NCBI RefSeq assembly: GCF_963169125.1
Contig: NC_084797.1
Span: forward strand, 93,467,868-93,531,867
Reading direction: 5' to 3'
DNA length: 64,000 nt
Origin: Humulus lupulus
Lineage: Eukaryota; Streptophyta; Magnoliopsida; Rosales; Cannabaceae
Both the position numbers and the translations under genes were made by a program. Shown piece after piece: positions 12,236 to 20,776 of this stretch. The notes below the pieces were generated by a model. That model was not told the DNA's origin. It saw nothing but the letters and a program-made list of their open reading frames with translations, and searched no databases. Numbering within the stretch: position 1 is the stretch's first letter; every line of letters begins with the position of its first letter.

Positions 12236-12649
12236 AGAGATATCTCTTCTTCAAGTGATGAGTGAATCCCAATAATTCTTCTACTACAATTTTTTTAGAT
12301 CATTATAATAATTTAAAATTAACTAAAAAAAATAAAAACTACACTTGTTAAAAACTACAAAAGTTTTAAAGAAGTATTTTTGATAAGCTAAAACCGAATT
12401 TGGTGATTACATAGTTGAAAATTAGATAAACTTTAACTCCAAAAACAATGTGGGACTTTGTAATTCTTTTTATTTTAGTGCTAAAAATATGTTTACATGT
12501 AATTAAATATTAGTTTTGATTATTTATTTTATAGAATGCAATTGGTGGGATGGCAAATTTGACTCTCACACTCTCTTGGAGGTCCTAGGTTCGAATCACA
12601 TGGGTCACGTTTCTTTGTTTACTATTTTTAACAATGAAAATTCACATAC

Positions 12650-12718
12650 TAGTCATTAGCTGGGTCCGCCCATGGTGGTGGTGCTAGTCATTAGCTGGGT
12701 CCGCCCATGGTGGTGGTG
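12650..12718. repeat. 35-bp tandem duplication over the hAT right terminus
   Basis: The unit TAGTCATTAGCTGGGTCCGC... occurs twice in succession, starting at 12650 and 12685. It includes the terminal inverted repeat and the start of the target-site copy. Confidence 0.85.
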
Positions 12719-12887
12719 AATGATCTCTCTTGGATTGTTCACTTGAAGAGTACTCATCACATGTCTCGTTGCAGTCAAGCAATTTCTTAGAATAAAAAAT
12801 TATTGTTGGCTGACATATTAATATTGTTGATATGTTGATAAGACTAGTGTTTGATCTAAAAAATAGATGAGTAATTTTATTTCATAT
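12719..12887. other. Short spacer between hAT and Copia elements
   Basis: AT-rich sequence with no feature except the left target duplication CATAT (12883-12887) of the Copia element. Confidence 0.4.
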
Positions 12888-14018
12888 TGCAAAATCTAAA
12901 ATATTCATATTTTATAGAAATATCTTTTTATTTAAAAGATCATTTTTACTTTCCCTTTCTTGTGATTTTCAAAATATCACTTTCCCTTTCTTGTGATTTT
13001 CGGATTATTTAGATTCCTTTTTTAGCTTGATTTTATCATAATATAATTATAAAGGAAAGATGTATCTTGTTTATTTAAAGCAAATATTCAATACTTACTC
13101 AATTTGTTTATGAAATATTTGACTTTAAATTTTCGTGCATCTCAAGATATTAAAATTTTGGAAACTGAACTTTTGATATAATTAATCATTATTTTCATCT
13201 TGAGAATTTTGATCTGACACAGTTATTAGCTGTCCCCACCAAGATCGTATCTATCGGATCAACATCTTCTAAAAAAGACAATTCTTCATCAATCAAGAAT
13301 ATCTTCAAATATTCTTGCCTTTATTAGGAGATTCTTTCTCAGCCTTTATGAGCACGAAATTGACTCTATAAATAGGTCTCTAAGGTTTTGAGAAAAAGTA
13401 ATCTCTTAGATGAATAATTTGTGGGTGTTTTGTAATATTTGTGAGAGTTCTTTATTTGTATTCAAGATCATAGTATTCACGTGATCTTTTGAAAAAAATG
13501 AGTGTTTAGTTTTTGTGGTGAGTTTATACCACGTTCATAAGTGAATACACATTGTAATTTGAACACAACTTTTATAGTCTTCGGGAGAGGATTTTTACAA
13601 GCCTTGCGTCGGGAGGATGCAAGCACTCGCTGGCCATTGAAGGAAGTTCAAGTGGTTGAGCATTTCAATCAGACCAGATAAGTAAAGAAAAGTACAATAA
13701 AGTTGCGACAAATCTCAAGAGGGAGTTTTGTTTGTTTAAGTTAATATTTTGTACCTTGTGATTCTTTATTAATTGGTTTATTCTCTGGGTGTGGCCCCAA
13801 GGAGTAGGTTATCCGAAAGGGTTTCTGAACCTTGTAAAAATATGTTGTGTTTTTTATTGTTTTTGCACTGTTTTTTTACTGTGTTAAGTTTCTGTCGTGA
13901 CAAGTTCAGATTCTGTCCCGACAGAACTGAAATCTATTTAAACATTTAATTACCATTCCGCACTTTAATTAATTCACATGGTTTAATTAATTTGGTAATC
14001 ACTAAAAACAAAATTTCA
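12888..14018 (+). repeat. 5' LTR of the Copia element
   Basis: It starts TGCAAAATCTAAAAT (TG kept) and ends AATTTCA. Its equivalent on the right is 32508-33638, of the same length and very similar throughout. A TATA-like CTCTATAAATAGG lies at about 13362-13376, which marks the likely U3/R promoter. Confidence 0.92.
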
Positions 14019-14020
14019 AT

Positions 14021-14032
14021 TGGTATCAGAGC
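14021..14032 (+). other. Primer binding site (initiator Met tRNA)
   Basis: TGGTATCAGAGC begins two bases after the 5' LTR. This is the standard plant Copia primer site complementary to the 3' end of initiator tRNA-Met. Confidence 0.92.
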
Positions 14033-14091
14033 GGGTCACTTATTTTTTAGTGTGATCTTGGTTTATTTCGTTTGTTGTTCTTGTTCTTGCA

Positions 14092-14747
14092 ATGTCTTTT
14101 TCACAGAAGGAGGCTCCATAACTCGCCCCTTTTTACTCAATGATTCGAACCATCCATATTGGAAAGTTAGAATGAGAGCCTTCATCAAATATCAAGATGA
14201 AAAGGGTTGGAGAGCTGTTTTGAGTGGTTGGAGTCCTCCAGCAGAAAGCAATGATGTAACTAAGGTAAAATTTGAACTTGATTGGACTGATGCTAAAGAT
14301 AAATTGTCCAGTTACAATAATAAAGTATTACATGCTATTTTTAATGGTGTTGGTGAATGTTACATTAAATTTATTTCTTCATGTGTTTCGGCCAAAGATG
14401 CTTGGCAAATCCTTCAAACCTAATTTGAAGGAACTACTGATGTCAAGCGTTCTAGGCTTGTTATGCTCACAACAAAATTTGAAAGTTTGAAAATGAATGA
14501 AAATGAAACCCTCACTGAATTTTATGAGAAATTGTCAGATATTGCTAACGAATATTTTTCTCTTGGTGAGAAACTTGAAGAGAATGTTTTGGTTCGAAAA
14601 ATTATTAGAATTCTCCCTGACAGGTTTCAGACTAAGCTAACTGAAATTGAAGAAGCAAAAGATCTGGACAAAATAAAAGTAGAAGAATTAATGGGTTCAC
14701 TCCGAACTTTTGAACTAAATCAACAAATTAGACAAAAAAGTAAATAG
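14092..14747 (+). pseudogene. Copia gag (UBN2-type capsid region), SIRE-like, broken
   Basis: The probable start is the ATG at 14092. The first few codons run into a stop (MSFSQKEAP then TAA), so the frame must shift by one to enter the conserved part (RPFLLNDSNHPYWKVRMRAF, KGWRAVLSGWSPP, NNKVLHAIFNGVG). A stop at 14421-14423 interrupts it again before EGTTDVKRSR, and the frame reopens (LTTKFESLKMNENETLTEFY, LVRKIIRILPDRF). This is the capsid-forming gag domain of plant Copia elements, with the wording seen in SIRE. At least one frameshift and one stop make it non-functional as it stands. Confidence 0.85.
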
Positions 14748-15784
14748 AAGAGATCAAGGAGAAATCTATTGCCTTGAAATCTTCTAGGGAAAAGAAGGAA
14801 AGTTCGGATGATGAGATGGCTTTGTTAACAAAATTTTTTCAAAAGTACATAAAGAAATTGAGAAACCAAAAGGCCATATCCAAAAACCCAGAAGGTAATT
14901 TTTCTAAACCCTTTGAGACTAATAAAAATGGTATTTAGTGCAAGAAATGTGAAGGATTTGGACACATTCAATCTGAGGGTGCAAATACCTTAAAGAAAAA
15001 GAAATTCATGGCAGCCACTTGGAGTGATCAAGACTCTGAACAGAGTGATGAGGAAGACAATAGTGTTGCCTTAACCTCTGTTCACAAAGGTATGGTTTTT
15101 TATTTCGTTGATTACAAGGATTTATTATGCCTTAATAATTCTGTTCAGAATAATGATAATTCTGACATTGACTCTGATGATTCTGACTTAGATGAGGAGT
15201 CATTGAAAGAGTCTTATAAAATAATCTATGATCAATGGCTGAAAGTTTGCTCTGAGAATCGATTAATAGCTAGTAATAATAAAAAATTTGTTGAAAAAAT
15301 TGAAGAACTTGAGATGATTATTGCTTCCAAAAATGATGAAATTAATTCTTTGAGTAAAGAAATTGATTTTATGCAAAAATGTGTCAAAATTCTTAATCCA
15401 AGATCTGGAATTTTGAATGATATTCTCTCTGTAGGAAAAAAGACTGGTGATTACAGTAGATTAGGATCTAATGGATCTGAATCCTCAAGAAAAACGGTTT
15501 TTGTAAAATTCATGAATTATTCGACTGTTGTGACAACTAACCGTTTTGCAGGAACAAGTAACTCTTTAGAGACCACGCAGTTGTCATCTGTTCCAACAGA
15601 TCTACAACTAAAGAAAATTTCTCCGAAGAGAAATATTGGACAATTTGTACCATTTTGTCATTTTTGTGGGATGAAAGGACACATAAGACCTGAGTATTTT
15701 TCACTGTTGAATTTGTTTAAAAATAATTATGTTAAACACTTTGGTAGCATGAATAAATTCTTAACCAAAAGAAATTCAAAATAA
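14748..15784 (+). pseudogene. Copia gag C-terminal part with two zinc knuckles, both missing the last Cys
   Basis: After the gag stop, 14,930-14,980 encodes a knuckle reading CKKCEGFGHIQSEG, and 15,650-15,700 encodes CHFCGMKGHIRPEY. Both fit C-x2-C-x4-H-x4-C except that the final Cys is Gly in the first and Tyr in the second. Between them is an acidic, Ser-rich linker (SDQDSEQSDEEDN, DSDDSDLDEES) and a predicted coiled coil (ENRLIASNNKKFVEKIEELE). In the family this nucleocapsid region packages the element RNA. An open frame runs 15008-15784. Confidence 0.75.
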
Positions 15785-15819
15785 AAACAATATGGGTCAA
15801 GAAAAATAACTCTGTTTGC

Positions 15820-16403
15820 TTGGCTACCTTTACCTGTCATAAAATACATGCATCTAGTTCATGGTACTTTGATAGTGGTTGTTCAAGACATATGACATGT
15901 AATGCCAACATACTCACCAACTTCAAATCCTTGAAGTGTGGAGTAGTTACATTCGGGGATGGAATGACAGGAAATATTTTAGGTAAATATACTCTAAACA
16001 TTGAAGGGTTACCAAAACCGAAAAATGTGCTTCTTGTTGATGGGCTGAAAGCCAACTTAATTAGCATAAGCCAAATTTGTGACCAAGGTTTTCTTGTTAA
16101 TTTTTCACATGATGAGTGTAATGTTGTAAATCAAAGTGGTGAGGTTCTTGTTCTTTGGATAATTGTTACACACTCACACAAAAGTTCACATGTCATGTGT
16201 CATCATCAAGTTTTAATAATACTGATTTGTGGCATGAAAAACTTGGACATATAAATTTCAAAAACTTGAAAAAGATTGCTAATGCAGGTCTCATCCGTGG
16301 TATACCCAAGCTGGGTAAAGAGTCACTTGGTAAGTGTGAATCATGTCAATTGGGAAAACAGTTGAAAATTTCCCATAAAGCACTATCTGATATTAATACT
16401 TAA
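15820..16403 (+). pseudogene. Copia retropepsin plus GAG_pre-integrase domain (truncated pol)
   Basis: The aspartic protease is clear: SSWYFDSGCSRHMTCN carries the DSG active site, followed by VTFGDGMTGNILGKYT and LVDGLKANLISISQICD. One frame change near 16,150 leads into the pre-integrase zinc domain DLWHEKLGHINFKNLKK, then GKCESCQLGKQ with the H...H and C-x2-C ligands. Coding stops just where the integrase DD35E core should begin; only a trace may survive after the solo LTR (about 18,115). Polyprotein cleavage would be its role, but with no RT the element cannot copy itself. Confidence 0.85.
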
Positions 16404-16431
16404 AATTTGTTATCTTGTTTCTCTTGAACAT

Positions 16432-18105
16432 TGTGGATGCCAAAAAATTGACCAAGGAAAAAACCTCTGGTCCCTGGTTATGCTACGTGGTTAAAGGTTG
16501 GGTATTCATGCTATTGAGCTCGGACCTATGGGTCTTGTGAATATGGAATAATTTTTCTTAAAGCTTTCCTTGATGGAAGTATGGAAATTAGAGGTGAGCA
16601 TTTCCCTAGGCCAATGGCCTCGCGCCATCAAGGTGTTTCAAGCCTCGGATGGGTCTCATGCCTAGAAGGGTGTCTCGCACTATGCCACACCCAGCCTCGC
16701 GTAGCGCGGCCATCCGTGCCTCGGCCAGGCGTCACCTAGCCTTGCGTAGCGAGGCGCACTATGCCACACCCAGCCTCGCATAGCGAGGCCCTCCGTGCCT
16801 CGGCCAGGCGTCACCTAGCCTTGCGTAGCGAGGCCCTCCATGCCTTGGCCAGCCTCGTCCAGCCTCGCGCAGCGAGGCGCTCCAAGCCTCACCCTGCCGC
16901 GCCCAGTCTCGCACAGCGAGGCGCACCAAGCCTCGCCCAACCTTGCGTGGCGAGGTTCTCCAGGTCATGCGCAGTGAGACACTCCATGCCTCGCCAAACC
17001 TCGCCCACTTACCACGCACCTGGCGCTTTGCGGGACGCCATGCCCTCGCGCACCCAAGTGCCTCGCAAGACATCACGCCCCCGTGCACCAAAGGGTCTCG
17101 CAAGATGTCATGCCCCTGCGCACCTAGGTGCCTTGCACCAACAGCCTCACACACCTGGGCATCAAGGCCTCGCGCACTCATGGTCATGCGGCCCCCTAAA
17201 GCATCTCACCCCCCTTAGGGGCCTCGCGAGACATGGCCTCCACTAAACATCCCTCGGCCACGCACCAAGGGCCTCGTGTACCCATACGCAAGGGCCTCGT
17301 GCACTCATGGTCACGCGGCCCCCTAAAGCGTCTCACCCCCCCTAGGGGCCTCACGAGACATGGCCTCCACTAAACACCCCTCGGCCACGCACCAAGGGCC
17401 TCGTGCACTCATGGTCACGCGTCCCCCTAAAGCGTATCGCGCCCCTAGGGGCCTTGCGAGACATGGCCTCCACTAAACACCCCTCGGCCACGCACCAAGG
17501 GCCTCATGCACCTGGGCATCAAGGCCCCGCGCACCCATGTGCAAGGGCCTCACACACCCATGTGCAAGGGCCTCACACCACCATGGTCCCGCGGTCCCCC
17601 AAGGTGCCACACACCAACATATTCATCAGATACAAAGTACCCGTACGTGTACGGGTGCAGGATGTATGGCCATGATGAGGACAGAAGCGTGACCCTGGCA
17701 TCTATATCATGCACGTGGTGAAGGTACAGATTGGTACAGAGAGTGGAAGCACTATGTGCACACCTCTGACCACATACCAGGCCGACACCATGACTTTCTG
17801 CTCCACCACGACCTGTGCCACTACCCAGACAATGTACCTATGTACAGTCTTGTCCCCTGGGACCACAATGTATGAGGAGCCATTAGAGCTCCAGTATAAA
17901 TAGATCATTGCCCCTCCAGAAAAGGGGTGGGAAAAACTCATTGTATACTCAGGCTATTGAGCAACATACACAGGCTTACTCCATTGTTGATATGTGTTTT
18001 ACCTTTCCTTAAGCTGATTCTAAGTTTTTATCTAAATCTAAATATCTTCATACTTATCTTTGAGTTTTCTGTTCTGATTTCGTTGACGAGATTTCACCGT
18101 CAACA
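16432..18105 (+). mobile_element. Solo LTR (1.67 kb), GC-rich, inserted in the Copia pol
   Basis: It begins TGTGGATGCC and ends TTTCACCGTCAACA, with a perfect 5-bp target duplication AACAT at 16427-16431 and 18106-18110. A TATA-like CAGTATAAATAGATC (about 17,892-17,906) and the AT-rich right part suggest plus-strand LTR orientation. The middle (about 16,600-17,600) is strongly GC-rich and made of palindromic and tandem repeats. No internal domains or partner LTR are seen. The family is not assigned. Confidence 0.82.
16615..17600. repeat. GC-rich palindromic and tandem repeats in the solo LTR
   Basis: The left part is an array of short palindromes of the form GCCTCGC-n-AGCGAGGC. The right part repeats a unit of about 103-127 bp containing ACATGGCCTCCACTAAACA (at 17231, 17358 and 17461) and CCTCGGCCACGCACCAAGG. 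Long open frames on both strands are a by-product of the GC-rich repeats. Confidence 0.8.
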
Positions 18106-18110
18106 AACAT

Positions 18111-18551
18111 GACTTGGCATTTACATGGACACATATGGTATGCCAATTTACTTTTTATTTTCGGCAATTTTTTTTTCTTAAATAAAAATAAAATAAAATC
18201 TGTTTTTGACCATGTACTTAAAAAAAAAATCAAGTTTGAAAAACTAATTGATGCAATTTATTTGTTTTATCTCATTATATTCAAAATCATGCAAAAAGTT
18301 TCCAATTTTGAGGTGTGAAAGAATTTTTTATTTTAAAAGGAGATATTTTGGTATTTATCACATTAAATTCGGTTACCCATTTTTGGTTACCCATTTTCGA
18401 ACTTGCCTCATTTGTGCACCGAATACTCTATATATTTGGCTTCCCATTGGCTGTTTCATTCTAAATGATTTCTTGTTTTTCTCTCTCACTTATAACCAAA
18501 GTGTTTAGGGTTTTGTTCTTTGTGTGTTCATTTGTTTCTCTCTTAGCAACC
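18111..18551 (+). promoter_or_regulatory. Copia internal spacer with TATA-like box before the extra ORF
   Basis: AT-rich non-coding sequence between the lost pol region and the extra ORF. A TATATAT at 18429-18435 lies about 120 bp before the ATG at 18552, with a pyrimidine-rich stretch (TTTCTCTCTCACTT) between, so the ORF might be transcribed on its own. This is inference from sequence only. Confidence 0.4.
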
Positions 18552-19010
18552 ATGAAGACCCAAGGTCGTGGTTCTACCTCCAAATCTGTGAAGTCTCAGA
18601 AGGAGATAGTTCCTGAGACAGTTCCTCTTGAAGATTTGGAGGAGGAGACTGAATCTGAAGAAGACCCATCAGAAACCACTCCTGTTGCCTCTGACCCAAA
18701 GGGCACAACTCCATTGGTATTTCCCGAATTGACTACCAAACTCAGTAAACAAAAGGGTGGCCCAGTCCGTACTTCAGATTCTTTCAAAGCTCATTCTCTT
18801 ACTTTCCGTTTTAATAGTAATGAGAAAAATATGTAATTTTATGAGCATCGTCACTTTATTAGTGAACGAAATTTCCTTTTTTCTCCTCATCGTGTTTTTG
18901 GGGTCTTATTTACTTTAGAGGAAATGGGTTGGTTACAATCTTTGTCTGAATTTGATGGGTTTGTGCCTCGGATAGTTAAGGAATTTTATGCCAATTTGAA
19001 TGATGAGTTG
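18552..19010 (+). pseudogene. Copia extra (env-like / putative plant transposon) ORF, N-terminal part
   Basis: Starts MKTQGRGSTSKSVKSQKE, then an acidic Glu/Ser/Thr-rich stretch (EETESEEDPSETT), then a stop TAA at 18834-18836. The same frame continues with HRHFISERNF, EMGWLQSLSEFDGFVPR and IVKEFYANLNDEL up to 19010, where the G1 element is inserted. This wording resembles plant 'putative plant transposon protein' domains found in LTR elements. SIRE/Maximus elements carry an additional ORF here, often called env-like, of unproven function. The frame resumes at 31442. Confidence 0.7.
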
Positions 19011-19796
19011 TGTTGATGCGGTTTTTTGCCAACACTGAATTATGAAAATAGATGAGATGGATTAGTGCTTAATGATAAACCATAATAAGAAAATGATGCT
19101 TAACAACACTAGAAAAAAAATATTAAGAACACTCGTCTTTTTACGTGGTTCAAGGGTTAAAATCTACCTAGTCCACGAGTCTGTATTATTACTATTTTTC
19201 TCTCTAAATTTTGACAGAGTTTTTGTATTACAAATAACCACACACCCTCTCCCTATCCAAGGTCTTAGTATTTATAGAGAAAATTCATGGATCGGATAGG
19301 CACTGCGGTCATCACGTGAATCAAATCCCTAGTAAGACCTGTCTCACACTAATTATAATTATTACAATTTATCCTAAGGTATGGTCTAATCATTAGGTAA
19401 AACTGATCATGGGTCTTCAGGGATAATTCAGACATGCGATGTCTAATCATGCATGATTATATTACGTGTTCAGGATTTCAGGGATTGGCGGACATGTTAT
19501 GTCTGACCATGCACGTCTATATAACGTATCCAGGTTTATAAAGATCCAACGATGCGGTAGATCTCTAGTGTACCCTGAGCTGAGTGCAGCGCCAGCTCGT
19601 ATCTTGGATGCTATGCTTTATAAACATTTTCAGTTCATGCCTATTGCTTTGTATTCAACAGCTCGTGCTATATACCTGGGGAGTTGTGCTGCCTTTACAG
19701 AGGGAATATGGACTTGTGGATCATCTATTACAATTCTTGGCTTGCCAGCTGTATCCGAGCTGGATAAAAGACTCATGCTGAATTTTAGGACGTATA
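19011..19796 (-). repeat. 3' LTR of G1 (left copy)
   Basis: Begins TGTTGATGCGG on the plus strand and ends CGTATA, the partner of CATACA in the right copy, so the terminal CA has become TA. It contains TTTTACGTGGTTC and AGTCCACGAGTCTG (19137-19184), matching the other Tat-type LTRs here. Confidence 0.9.
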
Positions 19797-19810
19797 TTTG
19801 CCCCCCAATT
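19797..19810 (-). other. Polypurine tract of G1
   Basis: The minus strand reads AATTGGGGGGCAAA directly before the LTR start. This is the plus-strand primer for reverse transcription and fixes the minus orientation of G1. G2 has the same GGGGGGCAAA tract. Confidence 0.85.
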
Positions 19811-20063
19811 CCCTGCTCGTGTTCTATGATGCCATCTTCTGACTTACACGGCGGAGACTTTTAAACTTCCATCGTGATTACCCAGGCTTGCCCATTACTC
19901 GAGTACTGGACACGTGGAACGCTACGATTGGCATCTGTTCGGGTTTTGAGGGTTGCATTAAAGGCCTGGCCAACTTTTTGCCGCCGTTTCGTCTTTCGAA
20001 ACACTATCCTTGGGTCTTGAGCTGGCTTGATCGGACGGCCCACATTGTTTTATGCCTTTTACG

Positions 20064-20071
20064 TATAAAAA
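20064..20071 (+). promoter_or_regulatory. TATA-like box before the G1 antisense ORF
   Basis: TATAAAAA in the context TTTTACGTATAAAAAGGG lies on the plus strand, about 700 bp before the antisense ORF start, followed about 30 bp later by a CA-rich pyrimidine stretch typical of plant transcription starts. The spacer to the ATG holds GT and AG sites, so a leader intron is possible. Not proven. Confidence 0.45.
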
Positions 20072-20776
20072 GGGACATGTCAATCCTACAGCTTACCACC
20101 TTTCATTCAAAAAATTTCTTCTTCATCTTCTACCTTCTGTGTTCTCACACCTTCTTCTTTTTCAGAGAAAAGAACTTTCAAAAACCCCCTGAACCCAAAA
20201 TCTTCTGAAGATCCGGCCGTTCAGCTGTCCCAGAGTGAGTTTTCCAAATCCGTACGAAGCACACCTCTTGCATCAACGATCTTACTGTAAGTCATAACAT
20301 GCCTAATGGGTTCTTTCTTTATAAATTTCTATATTTTACTTGCCATTTTTCTTTATGCTTCACCGTAGACGATATTAGGGCGCCTTCTTGGTTTTTGGCA
20401 CATAGATTTCAACTTTAGGGTTATACAAAAGACTTTGAACTTCTCCTAATGTTGCGGAACTTATGACATAGGATATTTTCTGGGTAGAATTGGGTAACTT
20501 TTAGAAAATACCCATTTGGTGCATAGAAGTTGAAAGGTTAGGGTTCAAAAATTGGGTTGCTTGGGAACACGCTTTCTTTGGTGGCTTTTCTTTAAACTGC
20601 CCTCCCTCGGTCAGTAATGGCCGGATTTTTTGACACACGGATCCCTAAATACCAGGGGTTTGCTGGGAAACCTAGGCGCCTAGCATAGGTAGCGCGTGCA
20701 ATTCCTTGCCTTTATCTTTATAAAATGTTAGGTCGCCTATTAAGTGACTCGTCGTACTTGTTCGCTAGGCAACCTA

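Larger units (their letters stand above)
7115..12674 (-). mobile_element. Degenerate hAT-superfamily DNA transposon (ZMYM1-like type)
   Basis: The left end CAGTGGCGGACCTAG is a typical plant hAT terminal inverted repeat. The right end near 12660-12674, GGGTCCGCCCATG, is its imperfect reverse complement. Eight-base flanks GTGGTAGT (7107-7114) and GTGGTGGT (12675-12682) match at 7 of 8 positions, the hAT target size. Inside, on the minus strand, lie the pieces of a TTF-finger/hAT transposase. Two solo LTRs (8313-9428 and 10390-11277) account for about 2 kb, leaving roughly 3.5 kb of hAT sequence. The right half is AT-rich and non-coding. The transposase is broken, so the element is dead. Confidence 0.75.

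Noticed and set aside
12566..12605. GGTTCGAATC, a tRNA B-box-like sequence that might mark a SINE or tRNA
   Set aside because: No matching A box at the right distance and no cloverleaf could be drawn; it lies in the hAT terminal region.
16759..17246. Overlapping open frames of 140-160 codons on both strands
   Set aside because: They come from GC-rich palindromic repeats without stop codons and show no domain.
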